This document shows, piece by piece, positions 17,801 to 25,304 of a stretch of 64,000 nt of DNA (positions within the stretch are counted from its first letter, which is position 1; every line of letters begins with the position of its first letter). The DNA is taken from contig NZ_BCNV01000009.1 in the NCBI RefSeq assembly GCF_001570725.1, positions 1-64,000 of the forward strand, read 5' to 3'. The translations under genes were made by a program, and so were the position numbers. Source of the stretch: Paenibacillus amylolyticus (GTDB taxonomy: Bacteria > Bacillota > Bacilli > Paenibacillales > Paenibacillaceae). Below the pieces are notes generated by a model that saw only the letters and a list, made by a program, of their open reading frames with translations, did not search any database and had not been told where the DNA came from.

Positions 17801-17831
17801 GTTCACTCGGCGTCGTGACTGGTCGGGCTAA
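14802..17831 (+). CDS. SNF2-family DNA translocase/helicase (YwqA-like)
   Basis: Large ATP-dependent DNA translocase, 1009 aa. An N-terminal SNF2-associated region (about 1-480) precedes the two RecA-like lobes. Lobe 1 holds motif I DDMGLGKT (about 527-534), motif Ia ICPTSVLGNW, motif II DEAQ (about 633) and motif III MTGTPIENRLSELWSI. Lobe 2 holds LIFTQYIGMG, LHGGTSKTGRD and motifs V-VI SIKAGGVGLNLTAANHVFHF and NQATDRAYRMGQ. All catalytic motifs are intact. The second-motif form DEAQ and the size match bacterial SWI2/SNF2 proteins paired with SWIM proteins. It may remodel stalled transcription or repair complexes, but that is inference from the superfamily. Confidence 0.95.
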   Translation: MSLIHPYTETIEVHVALTGYGDALFYGALNTHHFVSGQSLKQRLFAWHSPSFYGTELEVRQIEEIELVVLPAEEVIPFFAEMHTLLHIEWKWDEQAEHLIRLAPALEASIEKRKYVPSFEAYRAGQLQWTWDPDSLKKQDRASLTKAIQQTDESYAEGLGAAYSAFVFQRWYSSEEAATDLRREFPQLFPERGTLPKTAGMDAQSWLVSIGWKADAAPFRPMLQLQEPDEDEPSWRLRLVLQNKLDAAVLVPVMLDSRGRLEGEWPEVWAPFILDRSAGWLDQLRAHLPRLGGSISGRRDVLSDPLGDQEAWQFLTQDSGRLLAAGWQVLLPGWWEAARKKKPKLRAKVQPEEGSERGQSFFGLDSIIHFDWRIAIGDTDLSEDEFADLVARNERLVRFRGEWVPLDPDLLEQIRRAMGGVDREQGLSFQDILHLHLLHNEQREYRNQKWKEGQQTEEEEQPQANENIRLEVELNEHLNRVIAQLGGGQGGAPSLPIPTGLHAELRSYQKEGFAWLGFLRRFGLGACLADDMGLGKTIQFITYLLHIKEHEPRKPGQAPALLICPTSVLGNWQKEISRFAPSINVSLHYGARRLSGEEFREQTEQVDIIITSFATATLDQEMLQTYTWSCICLDEAQNIKNAQTKQSLAVRSFPAKHRIAMTGTPIENRLSELWSIYDFTNPGYLGSARAFQTRFISAIEKDKDEQRMQDLQQLVKPFMLRRKKKDPNIQLDLPDKNEMKTYIHLTGEQSALYDQSVQALMDKMKELEGIKRKGAILSALTQLKQLCDHPLLLTKEALPEELPEDGTLTSAYDVYSPQDMAMLISRSAKLERLMELVRELRDEGERCLIFTQYIGMGQMLQQVLRQELQEPVLYLHGGTSKTGRDRMIEEFQSRTLPEDKQPSVFILSIKAGGVGLNLTAANHVFHFDRWWNPAVENQATDRAYRMGQTKDVQVHKFISLGTLEERIDEMLESKQQLSDNIITSSENWITELSTDELQDLFTRRRDWSG

Positions 17832-17896
17832 CTTGGTAGAAGATTTACAGTACAAGCCAAACCCGGATTCAGAGAAATCAAATAAATGAGAAATAC

Positions 17897-17943
17897 AAAA
17901 AGAGCGAAGTTTCGGAATCTGAATTCCGGCTTCGCTCTTTTTT
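17897..17943. terminator. Strong terminator after the SWIM-SNF2 operon
   Basis: AAAGAGCGAAG and TCGGAAT face ATTCCG and CTTCGCTCTTT around a short loop, followed by seven T on the plus strand; the minus strand also ends in a T run. It therefore also serves the convergent exported-protein gene. Confidence 0.9.
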
Positions 17944-17967
17944 GTTGCTACAGTCAATCATCCGTTC

Positions 17968-18432
17968 TTAACGCATGTTACCGATGATGGATGATCTTGA
18001 ATCCTGCATTTTTTTGACAAAGTTCGTCATGATATCAAACGCTTCATTGCGCTTGTTGGACATAGATTGCAGACGAAGCATGTCCATCTGTTGGGAATTG
18101 CTCGCAGCATCAATTTGGCCTTTCAGCTTTTGAACAGCTGCTTCATCACCGTTTTGCTGGGCGATCTGCAATTGAGAGTTCAAATCCGCAATCTGTTGAT
18201 TACGTTTCTGTACCTCCTGAATTTGCATTTGCAGTTGAGCATCCAATAATTTGGTACGTTCTTGTTGGACCATCATCAAAGCGATTTCGATATCCATACT
18301 GCTAAAGTTGATAGGTGTTACGCCAGAGATGTTGGAGACGGAAACTGTGCTCGCTGAAGCTGAAGAGACGATAGATACTGCAGCGACAGCAGCAACTACG
18401 GATGAAGCGAAAAATTTACCTGAACGTTTCAT
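17968..18432 (-). CDS. Exported coiled-coil protein, function unknown
   Basis: A protein of about 154 aa that I do not recognise. ATG 18432 has GGAGGA six bases before it; the frame to 18492 is rejected. The N-terminus is a typical Sec signal peptide (MKRSGKFF, then a hydrophobic Ala/Val stretch ending SSASAS). The mature part begins with TVSVSNISGVTPINFSSMD, then a long Gln-rich amphipathic helix (about residues 45-115: QQERTKLLDAQLQMQIQEV, QQIADLNSQLQIAQQ) suited to a coiled coil, and ends with a Met/Ser-rich tail and basic NMR. It has its own promoter and terminator, so it is monocistronic. A role in the cell envelope is only a guess. Confidence 0.75.
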   Translation of the reverse strand: MKRSGKFFASSVVAAVAAVSIVSSASASTVSVSNISGVTPINFSSMDIEIALMMVQQERTKLLDAQLQMQIQEVQKRNQQIADLNSQLQIAQQNGDEAAVQKLKGQIDAASNSQQMDMLRLQSMSNKRNEAFDIMTNFVKKMQDSRSSIIGNMR

Positions 18433-18490
18433 GACTGTTCCTCCGAGTCCATATGTAATATGTACCAGTTTTTTGTTGGTATCTTCCGCC

Positions 18491-18519
18491 ATTCTAAATC
18501 AAAAGAACTAGTTGTTCAA
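18491..18519 (-). promoter_or_regulatory. SigA promoter of the exported coiled-coil gene
   Basis: Minus-strand -35 TTGAAC (18514-18519) and -10 TAGAAT (18491-18496) with a 17-bp spacer, about 59 bp upstream of the start codon. Confidence 0.6.
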
Positions 18520-18800
18520 TCAAATTAACTTCAAATTTGAAATAATTTTGATATCCCTTACACACGCCTACCTCGGCTTACAAATTGAGTAAATTAAACT
18601 GGGCATAATACATAAAAGTACGTCTTTAGGGATATGCCTGCCATAGCATTGTTCTTTCTCCTTCCCATGAAAAGTTAAATTGGAGGTCAACAATTCGTTC
18701 ATGATTTTACTTTAGAAAATGGTTATGTTATATTCAATAATAGATTTTACACAATTTAATTTTGTGATATTAAATATAAATGAAGGTTATATACTTTACG
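18520..18800. other. Intergenic region between divergent genes
   Basis: AT-rich spacer. It holds an 8-bp inverted pair, ATATCCCT (18551-18558) and AGGGATAT (18628-18635), 70 bp apart. The DJ-1 gene promoter should lie in 18700-18790, where several TATATT-like boxes occur, but no clear -35/-10 pair stands out. Confidence 0.35.
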
Positions 18801-18813
18801 GGAGGTTTTTTAT

Positions 18814-19497
18814 ATGAAAAAAATATTGGTTGTTCTAACAAATGTGGATAAATACGCAACGAAGGACGAGCCTACCGGCTTGTGGCTGAGCGAAGCAACG
18901 CACTTTATTGAAGAGTTTGATCAAAACGAAAATGTTCAGATCGATCTGGTTAGCCCTAAAGGTGGGAACGTACCTCTTGATCCGAAAAGTCTCGGCGATT
19001 CTCTGGATGAGAGCACCAAAGCCTATTTCGAGAACGAAACGTTCATGAACCAATTGAAAAATACGCTGAAACCTAGTGAAGTAAACGCGAGTGACTACGA
19101 TGCAATCTACTTCACTGGCGGTCACGGTACGATGTGGGATTTCCCGGACAATGCTGAACTTCAAGAGCTTTCTCGTGATATCTATGAAAAAGGTGGGGTT
19201 GTATCCGGTGTGTGCCACGGGGTTACAGCTCTGTTGAATGTGAAGCTGTCCAACGGCCTGCTTTTGATCAATGACAAAACCGTTTCCGGCTTCACGAATG
19301 AAGAAGAAACATTGGCTCAACAAACCGAGTATGTTCCTTTCCTGTTGGAAGATGCGTTGAGAGAACGCGCTGCACAATACGATAAAGCTGCTGCCTTCAG
19401 CTCTTATGTCACAACAGATGGCCGCGTGGTCACAGGACAGAATCCGCAATCCAGCAAAGCGGTAGCTGAAAGTGTTAAACAATTGCTGGGTCTGTAA
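18814..19497 (+). CDS. DJ-1/PfpI family (type 1 glutamine amidotransferase-like) protein
   Basis: Cytosolic protein of 227 aa related to Hsp31/YajL-type chaperone-glyoxalases. The nucleophile elbow is complete: FTGGHGTMWDFPDN around residue 105 and GVVSGVCHGVTALLN with the catalytic Cys (about 134) followed by His. The typical Hsp31-like additions DLVSPKGGNVPLDPKS and DKTVSGFTNEEE are present, and the C-terminus VVTGQNPQSSKAVAE is the family's usual ending. GGGAGG lies eight bases before ATG. It is monocistronic with its own terminator. Probable roles are detoxification of methylglyoxal or protection of proteins under stress; the exact activity cannot be read from sequence. Confidence 0.9.
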   Translation: MKKILVVLTNVDKYATKDEPTGLWLSEATHFIEEFDQNENVQIDLVSPKGGNVPLDPKSLGDSLDESTKAYFENETFMNQLKNTLKPSEVNASDYDAIYFTGGHGTMWDFPDNAELQELSRDIYEKGGVVSGVCHGVTALLNVKLSNGLLLINDKTVSGFTNEEETLAQQTEYVPFLLEDALRERAAQYDKAAAFSSYVTTDGRVVTGQNPQSSKAVAESVKQLLGL

Positions 19498-19550
19498 AAT
19501 AAACCGATCGATCCCTCTCCTCCCCCGGAGACATATAGATGAACATATTA

Positions 19551-19599
19551 AAACAGCATGTGATCCGTCATGACCTGACAGAACACATGCTGTTTTTTT
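19551..19599. terminator. Bidirectional terminator
   Basis: AACAGCATGTG and CACATGCTGTT form an 11-bp stem with a loop of about 22 nt. Seven T follow on the plus strand, four on the minus strand, so it serves both the DJ-1 gene and the convergent permease gene. Confidence 0.85.
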
Positions 19600-20557
19600 A
19601 TTGATTTGCCCGTATAACAGCTTCCCTCGCTGTTCCTCCAGCCAAACGCTTCACGATATAAGGCACTGTCACCGACGTCAGGATCACGGCAAACGCAATC
19701 TGAGCGATAGCTGTGTCCACATATGGCGCATACGCCGGATTAAACCCGGCAGCCATCGAAGGCACCACCATGGACAATCCAGCAACCGAACATGTCGCAG
19801 CTGCTGCGTAACCGGGCCGCCTTAGTATCGCGCGATCGATTCCAATGAGCGGTAGCATGCAGATCAGTAAAAATAACACTGTGACCAGCAAGCCGGACAA
19901 ACTGGACTGAAATGCAATACGCAGATCAATATTGGACCCGAAGCTTGTGCCCAGGAAAGGCAGCAGAATCAGTGTTCCCGGAGCGAACATCTTCTGTATA
20001 TTGCCATCCAGGTTACCAAGCAGTATACCGATGAAGAAAGGCACTAGCGTAGCAAGTACACTGAGATAATCGATACCAACGCCACTTGCCGAATTCAATA
20101 TCATAACCGGAATAACCGGTACGGCAATCAGATTCAGAATGCCAAACGCAGCACGGTCCACATCATCTCCATATGTGTTCATCAAGGCCAGATATAATCC
20201 CGGATTACAGCTGGTCAGAACGGCAATGAAGGCTACCGCAGAAACTCCCCCGACCCCACTTATGCCAAAAAAGTGTACAAACGCCCAGCCGAACAGGCAG
20301 CTGATGAGGATACGGGAGATACAGAGCACCCCTGCTCTCTTCAAAGTCACCAGAAGCTGTGACAAGTTAAGCTGTGTTCCTGATATCAGTAAAATCATGC
20401 CGATCAGCACCATGGTACCTTTGGATGTGAATAGCGCTGTCGTTGGATCTCCGATCTGAAAGAACGACGGGAAAATCGTGTTGATCACCGCGGCGGCTAG
20501 CATAGGAGCAATCAGCAAGCCGCCGGGGATTTTTTTGATACGACCCAGAATATTCAT
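19598..20557 (-). CDS. kdgT: 2-keto-3-deoxygluconate permease
   Basis: Proton-coupled importer of 2-keto-3-deoxygluconate, 319 aa with about ten membrane helices, of the KdgT family. The N-terminus MNILGRIKKIPGGLLIAPMLAAAVINTIFP is characteristic, as are LTSCNPGLYLALMNTYGD in the middle and AAATCSVAGLSMVVPSMAAG near the C-terminus. The ATG lies six bases after the GH1 stop and has a weak ribosome site, so it appears to be the last gene of the beta-glucoside PTS operon and coupled to it. A KDG permease is unexpected there: KDG comes from pectin or glucuronate breakdown, not from beta-glucosides. Whether it moves another acid sugar is open. Confidence 0.88.
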   Translation of the reverse strand: MNILGRIKKIPGGLLIAPMLAAAVINTIFPSFFQIGDPTTALFTSKGTMVLIGMILLISGTQLNLSQLLVTLKRAGVLCISRILISCLFGWAFVHFFGISGVGGVSAVAFIAVLTSCNPGLYLALMNTYGDDVDRAAFGILNLIAVPVIPVMILNSASGVGIDYLSVLATLVPFFIGILLGNLDGNIQKMFAPGTLILLPFLGTSFGSNIDLRIAFQSSLSGLLVTVLFLLICMLPLIGIDRAILRRPGYAAAATCSVAGLSMVVPSMAAGFNPAYAPYVDTAIAQIAFAVILTSVTVPYIVKRLAGGTAREAVIRANQ

Positions 20558-20563
20558 GCTCTG

Positions 20564-22021
20564 TTACAGTTCTGCTCCGTTGGTACGGATCACATTCTGA
20601 TACCAGAAGAACGAATCCTTACGATATCTTTTCAGCGTACCATTGCCATAATCGTCCTGATCCACGTAGATAAATCCATAACGTTTGCTCATCTCGGAAG
20701 TACCTGAACTGATCATGTCGATCGGCCCCCACATCGTGTATCCCAACACTTCGACTCCATCTGCAATGGCGAGTCCCATCTGTTCAATATGTTTGCTCAG
20801 GAAATCAATCCGGTATGGATCGTTGATCGTTCCATCTTCATTCAGTTTATCGTAGAAACCTGAGCTATTCTCCAGAATGAAGACCGGTTTTTGATAACGA
20901 TCATAGACGAGATTAAGAGTATACCGCAGGCCAATCGGATCAATCTGCCAACCCCACTCGTTAGCGGGTAGATGCGGGTTTTTGTATACACTGTGTACAT
21001 TACCTGCCGTCAGTTCGAGCTGCTCTGTATCACTGCTGGAAATCATCGAATTGTAATACGACATCCCCACGAAATCAGCCGTATGTGCACCAATGCTATC
21101 CAGATCGCCATCTTCGATGTTCAACTGGATCTCCTTGTTTTTGAAATACGTTTTACTATAGTAAGGGTACTCGCCTTTATTGAGCACATCGAGATAGAAC
21201 TGATTTTTCATCTGATCATCCTGCTGCATCTGAAGTGCATCCTCTGGCTTGCAAGTGTAAGGATACGTTGTAAAATAAGCCACCATACTTCCGATCTGGT
21301 TATTCGGATCAATCTCATGAGCCATCTTGGTTGCTCTGGACGCAGCTACAAATTGATGATGCAGCCCTTGGAACAGCATTTCCTCATAATTGGCAGCATC
21401 ATAATCAATGATCCCCAGCGTCTTGGCCGATGCTTTCACGCTCATGTTGATCTCGTTGAACGTCACCCAGTATTTCACTTTGCCCTTGTAGCGATTAAAC
21501 AGCACATCACAATAGTTCACATACAGATCGACTAATTTGCGGTTATACCATCCTCCGAATTTGTCCATCAATACGATTGGCGTATCAAAGTGGCTGATGG
21601 TGATTAAGGGCTCCATACCCTGTTTTAGACATTCATCAATAACCTGATCATAGAACTCTAGTGCCTTTTCGTTCGGAGCGGAATCGTCGCCACCTGGAAA
21701 TACTCTCGCCCATGAAATGGAATAACGAAATACTTTGAATCCCATCTCGGCAAACAAGGCGATATCCTCACGGAAGTTATGATAAAAATCGATCCCCCGG
21801 CGCTTCGGATATTTCACGGTATCCGGGTCATTCCTGGCCTCTTCAATCATCTCCCAATTCACTCTGATCTGCTTGGTCACTTTGCGGTCGTTCTTCTCGT
21901 TAAACTTCATCACTTCTGGAATGGTCAGACTCTTGCCGTCGACATTATAAGCACCTTCCGCCTGACAGGCAGATAGTGCACCGCCCCATAAAAAATCTTT
22001 TGGAAAATTGGAATTCGTCAT
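20564..22021 (-). CDS. 6-phospho-beta-glucosidase, GH1
   Basis: Cytosolic hydrolase of phosphorylated beta-glucosides delivered by the neighbouring PTS, 485 aa, a usual length for GH1. The start FPKDFLWGGALSACQAEGAY is the family signature. The acid/base Glu is in VTFNEINM (about 187), the form found in phospho-beta-glucosidases, and the nucleophile Glu is in VFILENSSGFYDK (about 382), where most relatives have ENG; the Gly-to-Ser change is conservative but unusual. The C-terminal phosphate-binding stretch SSGTSEMSKRYGFIYVDQDD is intact. The gene lies 84 bp after the PTS gene and is preceded by AGGAGG. A short hairpin (GGTCTT/AAGACC near 22044-22058) occurs in the gap. Confidence 0.93.
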   Translation of the reverse strand: MTNSNFPKDFLWGGALSACQAEGAYNVDGKSLTIPEVMKFNEKNDRKVTKQIRVNWEMIEEARNDPDTVKYPKRRGIDFYHNFREDIALFAEMGFKVFRYSISWARVFPGGDDSAPNEKALEFYDQVIDECLKQGMEPLITISHFDTPIVLMDKFGGWYNRKLVDLYVNYCDVLFNRYKGKVKYWVTFNEINMSVKASAKTLGIIDYDAANYEEMLFQGLHHQFVAASRATKMAHEIDPNNQIGSMVAYFTTYPYTCKPEDALQMQQDDQMKNQFYLDVLNKGEYPYYSKTYFKNKEIQLNIEDGDLDSIGAHTADFVGMSYYNSMISSSDTEQLELTAGNVHSVYKNPHLPANEWGWQIDPIGLRYTLNLVYDRYQKPVFILENSSGFYDKLNEDGTINDPYRIDFLSKHIEQMGLAIADGVEVLGYTMWGPIDMISSGTSEMSKRYGFIYVDQDDYGNGTLKRYRKDSFFWYQNVIRTNGAEL

Positions 22022-22105
22022 TTTAGTTTCCTCCTGTTATTAAGGTCTTCTTAAGACCATCTAGCTTGTAATTCGTAGCTTAACCAATGAAAAGATGAGC
22101 ATTTC

Positions 22106-24034
22106 TTACGGAATCAGCTTAATTAAAGCTTCGCTCTCCCGGATTGGGCCGCTGGTCGCTGTGGTCAGTACGTCTCCATACTGTTGCATGTTGGTTACCA
22201 CAATCGATGTAATGGTGTTATAACCTGCTGACGTAATGCCTTCTGGATCAAACTCCACTAATAAATCCCCAGCCTGGATTGTCTGTCCCTGTTCGATATG
22301 GGCGTTAAAATATTTCCCTTTCAGGCTGACCGTATCCACCCCGATATGAATCAGGATCTCAACACCATTCGCTGCCTTCAAACCGATGGCGTGTTTGGTG
22401 CGATAAAGCGCCTCGACTACTCCGTCAAATGGAGCGTATACCTTGCCATCTGTCGGAACGATTGCAATGCCTTTACCCATTAACTCTTGGGCAAATGCCT
22501 GATCTTCTACCTCAGAGATGGGTTTAATCTCCCCTGTCATTGGACTAACGATAAGCATGTCAGAAGACGTGGATGTCTGTGATGATACGGACGCTGTAGT
22601 TACCTCTGTGGCAACGATTGTCTGATTGCTATTTACTTTATTCGTAGCTTGCTGCTTCGATTTATTTCCATCTGTATCTTCCTTGATGCCAGCCAACAGC
22701 GTGAACACAAACCCGAGTACAACTGCGGCAACACAACCAATAACGACATACATGTAACGATCAGAGGTATACGTGCCAATTGCCAATACACCTGGAAGTG
22801 AAATTGCATTCGCTGTTGTATGCACCAAGCTGTAGAATCCACCGACTAATCCACCTGCCAGGCAACCTGCGAAAAAGGGACGTTTGTATTTCAGCGTTAC
22901 ACCATAGATCGCCGGCTCGGTAATCCCGAACAAAGCAGTGAATCCACTTGAAGCAGCGGCTGATTTCATCGTTTTACTCTTCGTTAGGACAAACACACCG
23001 AAGGCTGCTCCAGCCTGAGCCAAATTCGCTGCCAGTGCTGTTGGTAACAGCACGGTTGCACCCAGTGTAGCCACTTGTTGAACCTGAATCGGCATGATGG
23101 CATAGTGCATACCGAACATGACCATAATCGGTTTGAAAAATCCAAGAATCGCACCAGCAAGAACACCTGCAGTGGAGAACAATGAGTTGATGCCATTGGT
23201 CAACCAGTCACCGATATATGATCCTACTGGGCCAAGCACGATTAATTCCAGTGGAATCATAATGAACAAAACAATCATTGGGGTAAGCAGGACCTGTAGA
23301 AACTTGGGAATCATTCGATTGACGATTGGATACACATAACTCATAATCCACACCGCCAGAATGATTGGTATGACGGAAGAGGAATATTTCATCAACAGAA
23401 TTGGCATGCCGAGAAAATCAATACTGTTTACACCCGTCTCAGCAATCAGAGCCGCAGCGTTCAAAATGGTTGGATGCATTAATCCCGCAGCAAGAGCTAC
23501 CGCCAAATAGGGATTGGTTTTGAAACGGTTTGCTGCACTAACAGCCAGGAAGAACGGCATGAAGTAGAAAATACAGTCCCCGATCATGTTAATGATCGTC
23601 AGGAAACCGGAGCCTTCCAGGTATCCCATTGCAGTTATTACGGTAGCCAAACACTTGATCATCCCGCAACCAACGAGTGCTGGCAGCACAGGTGTGAATA
23701 TACCTGCGATGGTTTCAAGCACGACATTGACGGGGTTGCGTCTCTTTTTCGGTCCACTGTCTGTAGACTCCGAAAGCTCGCCAATCTGGTCAGAGGTTAG
23801 ATTCCTCACTTCACTGTAGACTGCATCTACCTTTGAGCCGATAACAACCTGAACCTGTCCACCGGAATTTTGTGCCTTAAGCACGCCTTCGAGCTGATCC
23901 AGCGCTTTGAGATCTGCTTTGTTATCATCCTTCAATACGAATCTCAAACGGGTTGCACAGTGTGTCAGACCCGATATATTTTGCTCGCCGCCAACAAGAT
24001 CAAGTACGTTTTTAGCCAAGTCTTTGTTGTTCAT
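22106..24034 (-). CDS. PTS beta-glucoside transporter subunit EIIBCA
   Basis: Membrane phosphotransferase of 642 aa that imports and phosphorylates beta-glucosides. The EIIB domain is N-terminal with the phosphorylated Cys at residue 26 (GLTHCATRLRF), EIIC spans about 105-460 with roughly ten helices, and EIIA is C-terminal with the phospho-His in EILIHIGVDTV (about 555). A Ser/Thr/Gln-rich linker (about 465-500) joins EIIC and EIIA. It is preceded by its own RAT/terminator switch (24071-24140), so its expression needs the antiterminator encoded just upstream. Domain order BCA matches BglP of B. subtilis. Confidence 0.94.
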   Translation of the reverse strand: MNNKDLAKNVLDLVGGEQNISGLTHCATRLRFVLKDDNKADLKALDQLEGVLKAQNSGGQVQVVIGSKVDAVYSEVRNLTSDQIGELSESTDSGPKKRRNPVNVVLETIAGIFTPVLPALVGCGMIKCLATVITAMGYLEGSGFLTIINMIGDCIFYFMPFFLAVSAANRFKTNPYLAVALAAGLMHPTILNAAALIAETGVNSIDFLGMPILLMKYSSSVIPIILAVWIMSYVYPIVNRMIPKFLQVLLTPMIVLFIMIPLELIVLGPVGSYIGDWLTNGINSLFSTAGVLAGAILGFFKPIMVMFGMHYAIMPIQVQQVATLGATVLLPTALAANLAQAGAAFGVFVLTKSKTMKSAAASSGFTALFGITEPAIYGVTLKYKRPFFAGCLAGGLVGGFYSLVHTTANAISLPGVLAIGTYTSDRYMYVVIGCVAAVVLGFVFTLLAGIKEDTDGNKSKQQATNKVNSNQTIVATEVTTASVSSQTSTSSDMLIVSPMTGEIKPISEVEDQAFAQELMGKGIAIVPTDGKVYAPFDGVVEALYRTKHAIGLKAANGVEILIHIGVDTVSLKGKYFNAHIEQGQTIQAGDLLVEFDPEGITSAGYNTITSIVVTNMQQYGDVLTTATSGPIRESEALIKLIP

Positions 24035-24070
24035 GACCCTTCTCCTCTACATCTACTGAAATAGTTATAT

Positions 24071-24140
24071 AAAAAATGACCAAGCCGGGGAATCGTCATT
24101 CCCTACGCTTGGTCATGCCTGATCGAATCAGTAACAGTCC
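24071..24140 (-). promoter_or_regulatory. RAT antiterminator and terminator before the PTS gene
   Basis: The minus strand contains GGACTGTTACTG, a short gap and CAGGCATGACC (RAT, 24108-24140), closely matching the LicT/SacT target GGATTGTTACTG...CAGGCAAAACC. It overlaps the left arm of a terminator hairpin GACCAAG/CTTGGTC that ends in six T (24071-24114). LicT-type protein bound to the RAT would prevent the hairpin and let transcription into the PTS gene. Confidence 0.92.
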
Positions 24141-24156
24141 AATATGGATTATTCGG

Positions 24157-24981
24157 TTAGTTGGAGATTAATCGTTGGATATGCAGAATCAGATATAATT
24201 TTTCATCATCCGAACAGGTCCAGCCGTAATTGTTTTTAAGAAAATCAGCAATCTTCTCCACACAAGCAAGTTCCTTCGGAAACTTCTCCTTCACCATCAG
24301 AAACAGCGATTCATTCTCGTCTTTGAGCGACTTACCGCTCATTTGCCGCATAATGAAATATCTGATATGTGTCGCAAATCGCATAAAGTGAATGGAGTCT
24401 TCCTGAAAATCAATTTTGAGAGCATATTTGATCACAGATAGAATTTCACCTGTAACTGTGGTTACCTTGGTCGTATCCGTCATCTCTCCCGAGCCAACCT
24501 GTGCATTGACAAAGTGAAGAGCAATCAGCGTCGTTTCGGCTGTCGGCAAAGCCAGATTCGTTTGCTCCTGTATCAGCTTCAACGCAGCCTCCCCCACCCG
24601 GGTCTCGTCCGGATAGAGTGTCCGCACTTCCCATTCCAGCGGATTTTTGATACTGATGCCTTCTCTGGTTCGGGTTAATGCAAAACTGATATGGTCGGAC
24701 AGGGTGAGAAGCAGGTTTGGGTTAAATTGTTTATTCAGAATCTGACTGCCTAGCTTAATCACTTCCTCAGCGAGATATATATCCTCAATCGGAATACTGT
24801 TCAGCAGGTCATACATACGGATATTTTTCGGTGCTACAAAAATTTTCTCCACCAAGTCCGTCTCTGTCAGCTCATAAGGCGTTTTCAGAAATCCTACCCC
24901 TTTACCTACGACAAATACTTCTTCATTGTTATCATTAATGGCAATCGCCACGTTGTTATTTACTTTCTTAATAACCTTCAA
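24157..24981 (-). CDS. licT: LicT/BglG-type transcriptional antiterminator
   Basis: RNA-binding antiterminator of about 274 aa. The CAT RNA-binding domain is residues 1-55 (KVIKKVNNNVAIAINDNNEE, VVGKGVGF), followed by two PRD domains with the regulatory His residues in LLTLSDHISFAL and ALHFVNAQ (PRD1) and RFATHIRYFI and LYLILHIQR (PRD2). PTS phosphorylation of these His residues couples its activity to substrate. The frame opens at a GTG (24990) touching the ribosome site; TTG 24981, giving LKVIKKVNNN with proper alignment to LicT and eight bases after GGGGGG, is preferred. Its own leader carries a RAT, so it is autoregulated. Confidence 0.92.
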   Translation of the reverse strand: MKVIKKVNNNVAIAINDNNEEVFVVGKGVGFLKTPYELTETDLVEKIFVAPKNIRMYDLLNSIPIEDIYLAEEVIKLGSQILNKQFNPNLLLTLSDHISFALTRTREGISIKNPLEWEVRTLYPDETRVGEAALKLIQEQTNLALPTAETTLIALHFVNAQVGSGEMTDTTKVTTVTGEILSVIKYALKIDFQEDSIHFMRFATHIRYFIMRQMSGKSLKDENESLFLMVKEKFPKELACVEKIADFLKNNYGWTCSDDEKLYLILHIQRLISN

Positions 24982-25004
24982 TGTCCTCACCCCCCGATGA
25001 AAAT

Positions 25005-25075
25005 AAAAAAAGACCGAAAGCGATTACAGTTAAATAATCGAATTCGGTCATGCCTGGTTCGCCCAGTAACAGTCC
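25005..25075 (-). promoter_or_regulatory. RAT antiterminator and terminator before licT
   Basis: RAT GGACTGTTACTGGGCGAACC followed by AGGCATGACCGAA (25043-25075) overlaps a terminator with stem GACCGAA/TTTCGGTC and seven T (25005-25049). This is the second copy of the same switch in the operon, giving a positive autoregulatory loop. Confidence 0.92.
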
Positions 25076-25095
25076 GTGTTATGAATATATGTATT

Positions 25096-25123
25096 ATTAT
25101 AGGCCTGTTCACAAGAATGTCAA
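25096..25123 (-). promoter_or_regulatory. SigA promoter of the beta-glucoside operon
   Basis: Consensus TTGACA (25118-25123) and TATAAT (25096-25101) with 16-bp spacing, just upstream of the first RAT. Its strength fits control at the level of termination. Confidence 0.88.
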
Positions 25124-25304
25124 TCCTCCTTTATCAGGGAATACATGCCTCTGCAAAGCAGATGAAAAAAGTAATGCGCTATGGTACAATGAAGGAATTG
25201 TGTATTCACAGACAGACAAGTGGGTAAAGGTGCTGAATCGATTGCGGATCAGTGTCCTTTATCCATGATTATGCTGCCATTCTAGGGAGGCTTATGGAAC
25301 AACC

